Positions 16,294-25,691 are shown, numbered from the stretch's first letter. The stretch is DNA of 48,022 nt from Anaerolineales bacterium UBA3499 (GCA_002377585.1 DFQC01000012.1:3817-51838); one strand, 5' to 3'. The notes: generated by a model not told the origin, from the letters alone. Translations and numbers: made by a program.

Positions 16294-16674
16294 ATGACTG
16301 TTTGCAGAGGTGTAAGAGGAGCAGTGCCAGTTGTTTCTAATACAGAAAGAGATATACTGGCTGCGACAGATAAGTTGTTGAGCGAACTGATTAATAAGAA
16401 TGGAATTGTTGCTGATGATATTGCTTCAGCGATTTTCACTACCTCACCAGATCTTAATGCAGAGTATCCAGCAATTGCCGCTCGCAAATTAGGTTGGAGT
16501 AATGTCGCATTACTTTGCGGGCACGAAATGAATGTTCCCCATGGCATGAAGAACTGTTTACGTATTCTGATTCACTGGAACACTGACAAGTCCTCTGAAG
16601 ACATAATACATGTTTACCTAGGTGAGGCAAAAAGTTTACGGCCCGACTTACATTCCGAGGAGAGAATAGATTAA
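16294..16674 (+). CDS. aroH: Chorismate mutase, AroH class
   Basis: The enzyme converts chorismate to prephenate, the branch point to Phe and Tyr. The 126-residue product has the trimeric AroH-class landmarks: RGVRGAVPV at the N-terminus with the active-site arginine, and CGHEMNVPHGMKNCLRILIHW carrying the later catalytic Glu/Arg positions. The frame is open from 16270, but ATG 16294 directly follows a strong GAGGAGGA and matches the family N-terminus. It is the first structural gene after the attenuator and stops two bases before the DAHP synthase start. Neither tyrA nor pheA here carries a fused mutase domain, so this is likely the dedicated chorismate mutase of the operon. Confidence 0.93.
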   Translation: MTVCRGVRGAVPVVSNTERDILAATDKLLSELINKNGIVADDIASAIFTTSPDLNAEYPAIAARKLGWSNVALLCGHEMNVPHGMKNCLRILIHWNTDKSSEDIIHVYLGEAKSLRPDLHSEERID

Positions 16675-16676
16675 CT

Positions 16677-17687
16677 ATGATTATTATAATGCGTGCAGGA
16701 GCAACACAAATACAGATAGACAACGTTGTAAAACGTATAGAAAAAGATGGATTTGTAGCGCATCTTTCTGATGGTTCAGAACGAACAATAATAGGACTTA
16801 TTGGAGACGACCGCCCAATAGATAGACGTACCTACGAGGTCATGGAAGGAGTTGAGAAATCTGTGCAAGTATTACAACCGTTTAAACTAGTTTCTCGAGA
16901 CCTACAAGACCGCGATAGTATTGTAAAAGTTGGAGAAGTTGAGTTTGGAGGGATAGGTATTGGAATTATTGCAGGTCCCTGTTCAGTAGAAGATCGAGGC
17001 CAATTACTAGAAAGTGCGCATGTAGTAAAAGAAGCAGGTGCACATGCTCTTCGTGGTGGAGCATTCAAACCACGCAGTTCTCCATATAGTTTCCAGGGAC
17101 TTGGAGAAGAAGGACTACAAATCCTGGCTGAAGCACGTGAACAAACTGGTCTACCCATTGTGACAGAGATAATGACACCAGAACAGTTGCCATTGATAAG
17201 CGAATATGCCGACATGTTGCAAATTGGTGCACGCAATATGCAAAATTATGAGTTACTCAAAACAGTAGGACGTAGTACCCTTCCCGTACTTCTCAAAAGA
17301 GGAATGATGGCCACATTGGAAGAACTATTGATGAGTGCAGAATACATTCTAGCAGAGGGAAATCGCAATGTGATACTTTGCGAGCGTGGCATAAGGACTT
17401 TTGAAAAATACACCAGGAATACGACTGACATTAATGCTGTTCCTGTTCTAAAAAGCCTTACACATCTTCCGGTCATTCTTGATCCAAGTCATGGGGTCGG
17501 GAAATGGAACTTTGTCACTCCTGTTGCACTTGCTGGTATAGCTGCTGGAGCAGATGGTCTCATAATTGAAGTTCATCCAAATCCAGAGGAGGCGTTATCG
17601 GATGGGGGACAAAGCTTGCTACCAGAAAGATTCGCTAACCTCGTACAAAAAACCAGGGCAATAGCTACGACAATTGGAAGAGAGTAG
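16677..17687 (+). CDS. aroF: 3-deoxy-7-phosphoheptulonate (DAHP) synthase, type I-beta
   Basis: This enzyme condenses phosphoenolpyruvate and erythrose-4-phosphate, the first committed step of the shikimate pathway. The 336-residue product has an N-terminal ferredoxin-like regulatory domain (about residues 1-70) seen in Thermotoga-type enzymes, followed by the TIM barrel. Barrel motifs are IIAGPCSVED, LRGGAFKPRSSPYSFQGLG, EIMTPEQLPLISEYADMLQIGARNM, LLKRGM and VILDPSHGVGKWNFV. In this subclass the N-terminal domain binds tyrosine or phenylalanine for feedback inhibition, so flux could be checked both at the enzyme and by the upstream attenuator. It begins two bases after the aroH stop; tyrA follows after 21 bases. 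Confidence 0.95.
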   Translation: MIIIMRAGATQIQIDNVVKRIEKDGFVAHLSDGSERTIIGLIGDDRPIDRRTYEVMEGVEKSVQVLQPFKLVSRDLQDRDSIVKVGEVEFGGIGIGIIAGPCSVEDRGQLLESAHVVKEAGAHALRGGAFKPRSSPYSFQGLGEEGLQILAEAREQTGLPIVTEIMTPEQLPLISEYADMLQIGARNMQNYELLKTVGRSTLPVLLKRGMMATLEELLMSAEYILAEGNRNVILCERGIRTFEKYTRNTTDINAVPVLKSLTHLPVILDPSHGVGKWNFVTPVALAGIAAGADGLIIEVHPNPEEALSDGGQSLLPERFANLVQKTRAIATTIGRE

Positions 17688-17708
17688 CAATTAGCAAACA
17701 AATTTACA

Positions 17709-18608
17709 ATGAAGAAATCAGTGGATTTGCTATCAGATAGTCATATAACCATTGTAGGTTTGGGTCTAATGGGAGGTTCATTAGCAATGGCCCTGCAAGG
17801 TAAATGTGCCGGAATTACAGCAGTCGAAATTGATTCACAGACTCGACACATGGCATTAGAAAGAGAATTGGTTGACAATGTTACTGAAAGTTTGGAAGAT
17901 GGTTTAAAGTATGCGGATATACTAGTACTCGCCACACCTGTACGAGTGATACTAGAAACATTAATGAAGCTCATCAAGCTTTCTAAGCACATAGAAAAGA
18001 CGGTACTAGTACTAGACTTAGGGTCAACAAAAACAGATATAACGTCTGCTATGAGGTTACTGCCGAACAATTTTGCTGCAATAGGTGGACATCCAATGTG
18101 CGGCAAGGAGACTGGTGGACTCGAATATGCTGATGCATCATTATATAAAAACGCAGTTTTTGTCTTGACTACCACAAACAATTCAGACAAAATAATGCAT
18201 CCCCTAGCCAAACAAATAATATCTGCAATTGGCTCAATACCAATTGAGATGGACGCAGAAAGACATGATCAATTGGTAGCATTAACTAGTCATTTACCTT
18301 ACCTCTTGGCCTGCAGCTTAGTATCAGCTGTAAAATCAGAGGGAGATATTGATCCAATGATTTGGAAAATGGTTTCCAGCGGCTTTAAAGATACTACCCG
18401 ATTAGCCTCTAGTGATGTACAAATGCTTATCGATATCATAGCGACTAATAAAGAAGCAATCATAAGGGCATTGAATCAGCAACGTATTGCAATTGATGAA
18501 TTGGAAATTGCTCTTGACGAAGATCTGCAATCCCTGCAAACCTCTCTAAATAGTATACAAACTGTCAGAAATTATCACTTTCCTATCTCACCATCGAGTT
18601 TGTCATGA
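17709..18608 (+). CDS. tyrA: Prephenate dehydrogenase
   Basis: The enzyme oxidatively decarboxylates prephenate to 4-hydroxyphenylpyruvate on the tyrosine branch. The 299-residue product opens with the dinucleotide-binding motif ITIVGLGLMGGSLAMAL and has the substrate-binding block AAIGGHPMCGKETGGLEYA, with the conserved catalytic histidine. A mostly helical C-terminal domain follows (LVALTSHLPYLLACSLV, GFKDTTRLASSDVQM). No fused chorismate mutase or ACT domain is seen. The stop overlaps the aroA start by four bases. Arogenate dehydrogenase activity is an alternative that sequence alone does not exclude. Confidence 0.93.
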   Translation: MKKSVDLLSDSHITIVGLGLMGGSLAMALQGKCAGITAVEIDSQTRHMALERELVDNVTESLEDGLKYADILVLATPVRVILETLMKLIKLSKHIEKTVLVLDLGSTKTDITSAMRLLPNNFAAIGGHPMCGKETGGLEYADASLYKNAVFVLTTTNNSDKIMHPLAKQIISAIGSIPIEMDAERHDQLVALTSHLPYLLACSLVSAVKSEGDIDPMIWKMVSSGFKDTTRLASSDVQMLIDIIATNKEAIIRALNQQRIAIDELEIALDEDLQSLQTSLNSIQTVRNYHFPISPSSLS

Positions 18609-19882
18609 ACGTAAAAGGTCCTACGACGCAGCTATCAGGAGAGGTACAACTACCAGGGGACAAATCAATCTCTCATCGTGCTCTACTGCATGCCGCACTA
18701 AGTCCAGAAGAATCACGCTTAAGGAATATTCTACGTGCTGGCGTAACAACATCCATGATAAATTGTCTGCGTGAATTAGGTGTAGAGATTATAGAAGCCA
18801 ATGATGATGTGATTGTACGAGGTGGAAAGTGGATACAACCAAACAAACCACTAAATTGTGGCAATTCTGCTACTACTATGCGATTGCTGATGGGCGCTTT
18901 AGCAGGACAACCTATAACTGCCGAATTAACTGGAACAAAAGGTCTGCAGAGCCGACCAATGGGAAGAGTGGCACGACCACTCCGTAACATGGGCGCTTCA
19001 ATTTCTTCTGATAACGCACCTCTGGTTATTAGTGGAGGAAACTTACATGGTATTGTTCATCATCAAGCGGTAGCATCTGCACAAGTGAAGGCCGCCTTGC
19101 TATTAGCTGCACTTCAAGCCACGGGCGAAAGCACCATTCATCAACCTGGACCCTCACGTGATCACTCCGAAAGAATGCTTCGCGATCTTGGTGTAAAGCT
19201 GCAAACAGAGAAACACAAAGTTACAATCCAACCTAGTGATAAATCGCTGGCTGCCACTAAAATATCTGTACCTGGAGATTGCTCAAGTGCTGCTTTTCTT
19301 ATAGCATCTGCAGTCTTAGTGCCTGAAAGTAAGTTGACATTACGTGATGTGGGAATAAACCCAACACGCACTGGAATAATTGACGTCCTGACAAATATGG
19401 GGGCTGACATCTCAATTATAGCTAACAGCAAATCCGGTGGTGAACCTATAGCCGACATAATTGTCAAACATACAAATCTCAAATCAGTAACTATAGAAGG
19501 TGAAACAGTTGTACGTATGATTGACGAATTTCCTATATTCACCATAATTGCTACCCAATCTGAGGGTATAACCGTTGTAAAAGATGCTGCGGAGTTACGA
19601 ATCAAAGAATCCGATCGTATTTCTTCCTTACTTGGAGAACTGCGCAAAATGGGCGTCGAATTTATAGAACATACAGATGGTTACACGATTGTAGGACCAC
19701 AGGTTCTCAATCCAGCACAACTTGAAAGTCACGGTGATCACCGTATGGCTATGTCATTAGCTATAGCTGGAATGATTGCCCAAGGATGCACCAAAATAAT
19801 GAATTCGGAAGTGATAGATGAATCTTTCCCAGAATTTACAAAAATCTTTAGTCAACTAGGAGCAAACATAGCCCGAAAATGA
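18605..19882 (+). CDS. aroA: 3-phosphoshikimate 1-carboxyvinyltransferase (EPSP synthase)
   Basis: The enzyme transfers the enolpyruvyl group from PEP to shikimate-3-phosphate. The 425-residue product shows the inside-out alpha/beta barrel motifs: LPGDKSISHRALLHAAL (catalytic lysine), LNCGNSATTMRLLMGALAG, GLQSRPMGRVARPL, SAQVKAALLLAAL, the acidic RMIDEFPIFTIIA (catalytic aspartate) and ELRIKESDRISS. The glycine-bearing GNSATTMRL sequence sits at the PEP site. Both ends overlap neighbours in ATGA junctions (tyrA before, aroE after), pointing to coupled translation in the operon. Confidence 0.96.
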   Translation: MNVKGPTTQLSGEVQLPGDKSISHRALLHAALSPEESRLRNILRAGVTTSMINCLRELGVEIIEANDDVIVRGGKWIQPNKPLNCGNSATTMRLLMGALAGQPITAELTGTKGLQSRPMGRVARPLRNMGASISSDNAPLVISGGNLHGIVHHQAVASAQVKAALLLAALQATGESTIHQPGPSRDHSERMLRDLGVKLQTEKHKVTIQPSDKSLAATKISVPGDCSSAAFLIASAVLVPESKLTLRDVGINPTRTGIIDVLTNMGADISIIANSKSGGEPIADIIVKHTNLKSVTIEGETVVRMIDEFPIFTIIATQSEGITVVKDAAELRIKESDRISSLLGELRKMGVEFIEHTDGYTIVGPQVLNPAQLESHGDHRMAMSLAIAGMIAQGCTKIMNSEVIDESFPEFTKIFSQLGANIARK

Positions 19883-20718
19883 AAACATTAGCATTGCTCG
19901 GACATCCGGTGGCACATAGTGTATCTCCCGCAATGCACAATGCAGCTGCTTTAGAACTCGGACTGGATTATCAGTATATTGCTGAAGATATAACCCCTGA
20001 ATTGCTAAATAATGCAATCTCCAATTTACGAACTGGTAAATGGATCGGCGCAAATGTGACAATACCCCACAAAAACACTGTCATACCATTAATTGATGAA
20101 TTGGGCGATACAGCCAAAGCAGTAGGTGCAGTTAATACTCTAGTTAGGGTTAATGGTCGCATACACGGAGAAAACACTGACATTGAAGGATTTTTGATGG
20201 AAATCGACTCGCTCGAAATAAATCTAATTGATCGCCCTGCTCTCATACTGGGTACAGGTGGTTCTGCACGGGCCATAGCATTTGCATTATTGCAACGTGC
20301 TCCGGAGGTCAGGTTGCTCGGAAGAAACATGCTGGCAGGAACAAAAATTAAAGACGATCTCAGCAAAATTGTTGGCGGAAATTTGCTAAGTTTTGACTGG
20401 ACCCCAACTGAACTTAGCAAAGCTTCTGAAGATTGTGCCTTAGTAGTCAATTGCACACCAATCGGAATGGTTCCGCATGTCAATACAACTCCTTGGTTTC
20501 CAAATATACCTTTTCCACCCCAAACATTTGTGTATGACCTGGTCTATAATCCTATAGAGACTATGTTGGTAAGACAAGCACGCTCAAACGGAATAAAAGC
20601 TCAAACAGGTTTAGGTATGCTGGTACGACAAGGAGTACTTTCATTTACACTATGGACAGGTCATCAGCCACCAATGACGACTATGCTAGAAGCCGCGGAG
20701 AGAGAATTAAATGATTAG
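19879..20718 (+). CDS. aroE: Shikimate dehydrogenase (NADP+)
   Basis: The enzyme reduces 3-dehydroshikimate to shikimate. The 279-residue product begins with the substrate-binding block LGHPVAHSVSPAMHNAA and has the catalytic lysine in NVTIPHKN, the shikimate-binding AVGAVNTLV and GENTDIEGF, and the nucleotide-binding ILGTGGSARAIAFAL. The C-terminal block includes VYDLVYNPIETMLVRQA and QTGLGMLVRQG. The ATG overlaps the aroA stop by four bases and its own end overlaps aroC by eight. Length and motif order are standard. Confidence 0.95.
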   Translation: MKTLALLGHPVAHSVSPAMHNAAALELGLDYQYIAEDITPELLNNAISNLRTGKWIGANVTIPHKNTVIPLIDELGDTAKAVGAVNTLVRVNGRIHGENTDIEGFLMEIDSLEINLIDRPALILGTGGSARAIAFALLQRAPEVRLLGRNMLAGTKIKDDLSKIVGGNLLSFDWTPTELSKASEDCALVVNCTPIGMVPHVNTTPWFPNIPFPPQTFVYDLVYNPIETMLVRQARSNGIKAQTGLGMLVRQGVLSFTLWTGHQPPMTTMLEAAERELND

Positions 20719-21874
20719 ATTACTTACTGCAGGCGAATCACATGGTCCCGCTGTAACCACTATACTAGAAGGTATCCCAGCGGGACTAAGACTCGCACCA
20801 GACGACATCAACCACGATCTAGCTCGACGCCAGAAAGGCTTTGGAAGCGGTGGCAGAATGAAAATCGAAAAAGATCAAGTCCAAATACTAAGCGGAGTAA
20901 TGAGTGGAATCACTGTTGGATCCCCAATAAGTTTGCAGATTAACAATCTCGATCATGTTAAATGGAAAGATAAAGCAGTTCCAGCACTGACAACACCGCG
21001 CCCTGGACATGCAGATCTAACTGGCGCAATCAAGTATGGCTATAACGATTTGCGATATAGCCTCGAACGAGCTTCAGCACGAGAAACTACAGCAAGAGTA
21101 GCAGCTGCTTCTGTTTGCAGAAAACTACTGAATGAATTTGGCATAAAAATAGGAAGCTATGTTACAGAAATAGGTAGCATTAAAGCGCAAGTGGATGATA
21201 TTCCAATAGAGCAAAGAGTTTCACTTTCCGAACAGTCAGATGTGCGTTGTCCAGACGACAAAGCATCAGAAGATATGCGCCAACATATCAGGAAGATTAT
21301 GCAAGATAAAGATACGTTGGGAGGAGTGTTCGAAGTCGTTGCACTAGGTGTACCGCCTGGTCTAGGGTCATACGTACATTGGGACCGCAAAATCGAGGCT
21401 ATCTTAGCTAAAGCTATACTGAGTATACACGCCATAAAAGGCGTAGAGATAGGTCCAGCTTTTGACAACTCACGCAAGCGTGGCACTGAAGTACATGATG
21501 AAATTATTCTCGAGGGAGACTCAATTACACGTAATACTAACAGAGCTGGAGGTACAGAAGGAGGCGTCACCACGGGACAACCATTAGTATTACGAGCAGC
21601 AATGAAACCAATTAGCACCACACTAAACCCATTACAGACAGTTGATTTAGCTACCGGAAAACCTGGTCCAACTACGTACGAGAGATCTGATTTCTGTGCA
21701 GTACCACGAGCCGCAGTAGTAGGCGAAGCTATGGTAGCATTTGTACTTGCAGATGAACTATTGCGTAAAATAGGAGGGGATTCATTAAATGAGATGCATC
21801 CAAGATTTAACGCCCTTCCACAAGCATCTTTGAATGACATAACAATAAATAACGAACCAACTATATTTTGGTGA
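20711..21874 (+). CDS. aroC: Chorismate synthase
   Basis: The enzyme eliminates phosphate from EPSP to give chorismate and needs reduced FMN. The 387-residue product has the family signatures: MIRLLTAGESHGPAVTTILE at the start, RRQKGFGSGGRMKIEKDQVQ, RPGHADLTGAIKYG, ERASARETTARVAAASVCRK and NRAGGTEGGVTTGQPLVLRAA, followed by the C-terminal RSDFCAVPRAAVVGEAM. It overlaps the end of aroE by eight bases. The next gene, aroKB, starts 61 bases on and appears to have an extra promoter of its own. Confidence 0.96.
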   Translation: MIRLLTAGESHGPAVTTILEGIPAGLRLAPDDINHDLARRQKGFGSGGRMKIEKDQVQILSGVMSGITVGSPISLQINNLDHVKWKDKAVPALTTPRPGHADLTGAIKYGYNDLRYSLERASARETTARVAAASVCRKLLNEFGIKIGSYVTEIGSIKAQVDDIPIEQRVSLSEQSDVRCPDDKASEDMRQHIRKIMQDKDTLGGVFEVVALGVPPGLGSYVHWDRKIEAILAKAILSIHAIKGVEIGPAFDNSRKRGTEVHDEIILEGDSITRNTNRAGGTEGGVTTGQPLVLRAAMKPISTTLNPLQTVDLATGKPGPTTYERSDFCAVPRAAVVGEAMVAFVLADELLRKIGGDSLNEMHPRFNALPQASLNDITINNEPTIFW

Positions 21875-21920
21875 TGGTTTACGTATCTTTGTCAAGATTC
21901 GATAACACAGACATTACATT

Positions 21921-21929
21921 TGATATAAA
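21921..21929 (+). promoter_or_regulatory. Extended -10 element before aroKB
   Basis: TGATATAAA (TG-N-TATAAA) ends six bases before the ATG at 21936. No -35 box is obvious and there is no Shine-Dalgarno, so a leaderless internal transcript of aroK-aroB and aroQ is possible. Confidence 0.4.
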
Positions 21930-21935
21930 TTGCAT

Positions 21936-23480
21936 ATGAATCTAATACTTGCAGGACCCCCAGGAACAGGTAAAACTACACTTGGAAGACTATGTGCAGA
22001 GTTTCTAGGATACACTTTAGTCGACACAGATGAAGAGATCACTAAGCGCACTGGTAAATCTATAACTGAAATTTTTTCCACCCAAGGTGAAGCTATATTC
22101 AGAGAAATGGAAAGTAATATTCTTGCCGAGATAACTCAATATAAAAACAGCGTAATATCTCTTGGAGGTGGCACTCTACTATCAGATACCAATAAATCTA
22201 TTGCTAAAGATCATGGGGTTTTGATTTGTCTTAGAGCTTCTGAATCCAATATCAAGACACGTTTAGCAAACAATGATGAAAGACCTTTACTGCAAAGCAA
22301 TAAGGAAAACTCATCATCAATTGGCGTTTTATTATCTCAACGTAAGGGACATTATGACTCTTTCGATTTACAGTTAATGACTGATGATACTAATCCTGAC
22401 GTGCTGGCAAAACATATTGTCGATGAACTAATGCCGTGGAAACATACAGTTAAAACTAATACCGGTGGTTACCCTCTAATTTTAGGAGTCAAAGCACTGA
22501 CCTACCTTACTTCAATGTTCAACAACCATGGGATTCCTAAGCCCAATCTCATAATTAGTGATACTAATATAGCTCCACTTTGGAGCAACAAATTGGGTCA
22601 GCAACTATCGATCCCAGTACTTTCCATCCCTGATGGCGAATCACAAAAAACACTTGAAACAGTCCACAACATTTATGATCAGTTCCTGCTACATGATTTA
22701 GACCGAAGTAGTATTGTATTAGTTATAGGCGGAGGTGTAGTAGGTGATATAGCTGGGTTTGCAGCTGCAACTTATATGCGTGGCATACGCTGGGTCAATA
22801 TTCCCACTACTCTGCTGTCAATGATTGATGCTAGCATTGGAGGTAAAGTAGGAGTGGATCTTCCACAAGGAAAAAATATGATTGGTGCCTTCCATCCACC
22901 TGAAATGGTACTTGCAGACCCAGAAACACTAACTACATTGCCAGAAAATGAATATAAGGCGGGATTAGCTGAGGTAATAAAACATGGCATAATAGCTGAT
23001 GCAAAACTATTTTCATTAGTAAACTCAAAGTCATTACCTTTGTCAAGAGATTTGCTACAAAAAGCCTTAGAAGTCAAAATTAATATAATCCAACAAGATC
23101 CTTTTGAACGTAACGAACGCGCTAAACTCAATTTAGGGCATACTATTGGACATGGTGTCGAAGCAGCTAGCAACTATAGGCTGCGCCACGGAGAAGCCAT
23201 AGCAATAGGTTTATATGGTGAGGCACTATTGGCCGAACAAATTGGAATAGCTGATTCTGGTATTGCATCTAAAATAGAGAAAAAATTGACTTCTCTAGGT
23301 TTGCCTACCAAGTGTCCCGGACTGAGCGTACTACAAATAAAACAACTAATGTCCAGTGACAAAAAGAAAAAATCTGGCAATCTTTACTTCACTTTGCCAA
23401 CCAGTATTGGTGCAGTAGAATATGGTATTCAGGTAGAAGACAACATATTGACAAAAACTATCGAAAGACTCACTAAATAA
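21936..23480 (+). CDS. aroKB: Fused shikimate kinase / 3-dehydroquinate synthase
   Basis: One 514-residue polypeptide joins two shikimate enzymes. Residues 1 to about 165 are shikimate kinase: P-loop GPPGTGKTT (7-15), LVDTDEEI and ISLGGGTLL. Residues from about 175 are 3-dehydroquinate synthase: SIPDGESQKTLETV, VIGGGVVGDIAGFAAATYMRG, PTTLLSMIDASIGGKVGVDL, AEVIKHGII, LNLGHTIGHGVEA and RHGEAIAIGL with its metal-binding residues. The two activities catalyse steps 5 and 2 of the pathway, not consecutive ones. The frame reaches a TTG at 21930, but ATG 21936 gives the correct N-terminus. With the neighbouring genes it completes a seven-step shikimate pathway. Confidence 0.95.
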   Translation: MNLILAGPPGTGKTTLGRLCAEFLGYTLVDTDEEITKRTGKSITEIFSTQGEAIFREMESNILAEITQYKNSVISLGGGTLLSDTNKSIAKDHGVLICLRASESNIKTRLANNDERPLLQSNKENSSSIGVLLSQRKGHYDSFDLQLMTDDTNPDVLAKHIVDELMPWKHTVKTNTGGYPLILGVKALTYLTSMFNNHGIPKPNLIISDTNIAPLWSNKLGQQLSIPVLSIPDGESQKTLETVHNIYDQFLLHDLDRSSIVLVIGGGVVGDIAGFAAATYMRGIRWVNIPTTLLSMIDASIGGKVGVDLPQGKNMIGAFHPPEMVLADPETLTTLPENEYKAGLAEVIKHGIIADAKLFSLVNSKSLPLSRDLLQKALEVKINIIQQDPFERNERAKLNLGHTIGHGVEAASNYRLRHGEAIAIGLYGEALLAEQIGIADSGIASKIEKKLTSLGLPTKCPGLSVLQIKQLMSSDKKKKSGNLYFTLPTSIGAVEYGIQVEDNILTKTIERLTK

Positions 23481-23503
23481 AAGATAGATGAGGATACAAA
23501 ACA

Positions 23504-23938
23504 ATGCTTAATGTACTTGTATTACATGGTCCTAATTTGAATTTACTTGGTACACGTGAGCCAGATGTTTACGGTACCGACACTCTAGCTGACATCGACT
23601 CTCAATTAACCGCGCTCGCTGAAGAAATGCAAATCGTGACCCGTATTACGCAATCTAACAGCGAAGAAATGCTTATTGAGAAACTACACTCTGCACGTGA
23701 GTGGGCAAATGGAGTATTGTTTAATCCGGGCGCATTCACACATACCTCAGTAGCACTCCGTGATGCTATTGCTGCTATTGATATACCAGTTGTAGAAGTA
23801 CATTTGTCCAACATTCACGCTCGCGAATCATTCCGACGTGATTCCCTGTTAGCACCAGTATGCATAGGAAGCATATCTGGATTTGGCACTAATTCCTACA
23901 TGCTCGGTCTCCGGGCTCTCAAAACCTATATAAATTGA
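23504..23938 (+). CDS. aroQ: 3-dehydroquinate dehydratase, type II
   Basis: The enzyme dehydrates 3-dehydroquinate to 3-dehydroshikimate. The 144-residue product is a typical type II (dodecameric) enzyme: VLVLHGPNLNLLGTREPDVYG with the catalytic tyrosine, ITQSNSEEMLIEKLH, GVLFNPGAFTHTSVALRDAI, and PVVEVHLSNIHARESFRRDS with the catalytic histidine. It is the last gene of the aromatic operon, 23 bases after aroKB, behind a purine-rich GATGAGGA. No clear intrinsic terminator follows; the glnA promoter starts 39 bases after its stop. Confidence 0.96.
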   Translation: MLNVLVLHGPNLNLLGTREPDVYGTDTLADIDSQLTALAEEMQIVTRITQSNSEEMLIEKLHSAREWANGVLFNPGAFTHTSVALRDAIAAIDIPVVEVHLSNIHARESFRRDSLLAPVCIGSISGFGTNSYMLGLRALKTYIN

Positions 23939-23976
23939 TTGAAATCTGCTAATAAATCTATCCAAACCACTTGTTG

Positions 23977-24005
23977 TTGACAAAACTACGGGTGACTTTT
24001 ATACT
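23977..24005 (+). promoter_or_regulatory. Promoter of glnA
   Basis: A consensus TTGACA (23977-23982) is 17 bases from TATACT (24000-24005). The resulting leader is about 150 bases before glnA. No intrinsic terminator or control-codon ORF was found in it. Confidence 0.7.
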
Positions 24006-24165
24006 AATACCTTTCATAAATTCATCTGGTCCAGACTACTAAGGGTAGATTTATTACCTAGTAAGCTGTTTATTGACTCAAGGTAGACTGTATCAACTTT
24101 AATTATTCTAGAAGTCAAGTATTTGCTCAATGCAATGATTAGATTACTGGGAGATATATTTAAAA

Positions 24166-25596
24166 ATGTCAGACAAACAAATTACCCCAAAACAAGCTAT
24201 AGAAGCTGCAAAAGCAGGTAAAGCACAGATAGTTGATATAAGATTTACTGATTTGTTTGGCACCTGGCAACATTTTAGTATTCCGGTAAGTGAATTTACA
24301 GAGGAGCTTTTCAAAAACGGTATTGGTTTTGATGGATCTTCGATTCGTGGATTCCAGCAAATCCACGAATCTGACATGTTACTAATCCCTGATGCAACTA
24401 CAACTTTCATGGATCCGGTACTCGATATACCTACATTAGTAATTATATCTGATATCTATGACCCGATAACTTTAGAGCCTTATAGTCGTGATCCACGCTA
24501 TGTTGCAAAAAAGGCAAATGACTACATGAAACAAAGTGGTATAGCAGACTTAAGCTACTGGGGTCCTGAAGCAGAATTCTTTATATTTGATGATGTAAGA
24601 TACGAAAGCACACCATACTCTTCATACTATGCAATTGATAGTCGTGAGGGCTGGTGGAATAGTGGCGAAGATTTAGGGCCTAATCTCGGTGGGCAAATAC
24701 AAGCCAAACGTGGATATTTTCCGGTCCCACCTGTTGATACCCTTCAGGATGTTCGTAGCGATATGATGCTTACTCTTCAAGCATCAGGTATTCCAGTAGA
24801 GGCACATCACCACGAAGTAGCTTCTGCCGGGCAAAGCGAGATTGATTTACGCTATGACACTTTGCTGAATACTTCAGACAATCTACTAAAATATAAATAT
24901 CTTATTCGGACAGTAGCAAGACGCCACGGACTTACTGCTACTTTCATGCCTAAACCACTGTTTGAGGATAATGGCAGTGGTATGCACCTGCACACTAGTC
25001 TATGGAAAAACGGTAAAAACGTTTTCTATGACAAGAGCGGTTATGCTCAACTATCTAAAACAGCTTTGTACTATATTGGAGGTTTGCTAAAACACGCTCC
25101 AGCACTATTGGCACTGGCTGCACCTACCACAAATTCTTATCGTCGTCTAGTGCCCGGCTTTGAAGCACCAGTAAACCTAGCATACTCCAAACGCAATCGG
25201 TCCGCAATATGTAGGTTGCCTACTTTCTCTAAAAGCGAGAGTGCCACTAGAGTAGAGTTTCGTGCTCCAGACCCAACATGCAACCCATATCTTGCATGCG
25301 CAGCGTTACTGATGGCTGGACTAGATGGTATAGAAAATCAGATAGATCCTGGCGAACCAATGGATAAGGATTTGTATGATTTACCACCTGAGGAGCTGAT
25401 AAATGTACCACAAGTACCTGGCTCACTTGCAGAAGTACTGAATGAACTTGAGAACAATCATGAGTTTCTACTGAAAGGAGATGTGTTTACTCCGGATCTA
25501 ATTGAGAATTATATAGCCTACAAACGCGAAAATGAGGTAGATGCAGTACGCCTCCGCACACATCCACACGAATTTAGTCTATATTTTGACTCATAA
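24166..25596 (+). CDS. glnA: Glutamine synthetase, type I (GSI-beta)
   Basis: The enzyme makes glutamine from glutamate, ammonia and ATP. The 476-residue product has the N-terminal beta-grasp domain (IVDIRFTDLFGTWQHFSIPV) and the GFDGSSIRGFQ latch. Catalytic blocks are WGPEAEFFIFDDV, VEAHHHEVASAGQSEIDLRY (metal ligands), FMPKPLFEDNGSGMHLHTSLW, PGFEAPVNLAYSKRNRSA and RVEFRAPDPTCNPYLA. The adenylylation-type loop DKDLYDLPPEE is kept, with Tyr at about residue 404, so covalent control is possible if an adenylyltransferase exists elsewhere. It sits between the aromatic and branched-chain operons with its own promoter. Confidence 0.97.
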   Translation: MSDKQITPKQAIEAAKAGKAQIVDIRFTDLFGTWQHFSIPVSEFTEELFKNGIGFDGSSIRGFQQIHESDMLLIPDATTTFMDPVLDIPTLVIISDIYDPITLEPYSRDPRYVAKKANDYMKQSGIADLSYWGPEAEFFIFDDVRYESTPYSSYYAIDSREGWWNSGEDLGPNLGGQIQAKRGYFPVPPVDTLQDVRSDMMLTLQASGIPVEAHHHEVASAGQSEIDLRYDTLLNTSDNLLKYKYLIRTVARRHGLTATFMPKPLFEDNGSGMHLHTSLWKNGKNVFYDKSGYAQLSKTALYYIGGLLKHAPALLALAAPTTNSYRRLVPGFEAPVNLAYSKRNRSAICRLPTFSKSESATRVEFRAPDPTCNPYLACAALLMAGLDGIENQIDPGEPMDKDLYDLPPEELINVPQVPGSLAEVLNELENNHEFLLKGDVFTPDLIENYIAYKRENEVDAVRLRTHPHEFSLYFDS

Positions 25597-25636
25597 TCTT
25601 CAGTATTGTTTACTATCCAGTATAATAGTTTGATCC

Positions 25637-25665
25637 TTGACATTACACTGAGCTTGAAGTAGACT
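25637..25665 (+). promoter_or_regulatory. Promoter of the ilv-leu operon
   Basis: Consensus TTGACA (25637-25642) is 17 bases from TAGACT (25660-25665). The predicted start is near 25672, 20 bases before the leader ORF ATG. Confidence 0.7.
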
Positions 25666-25691
25666 AGATTATCACAGGATATTTGCAGATA

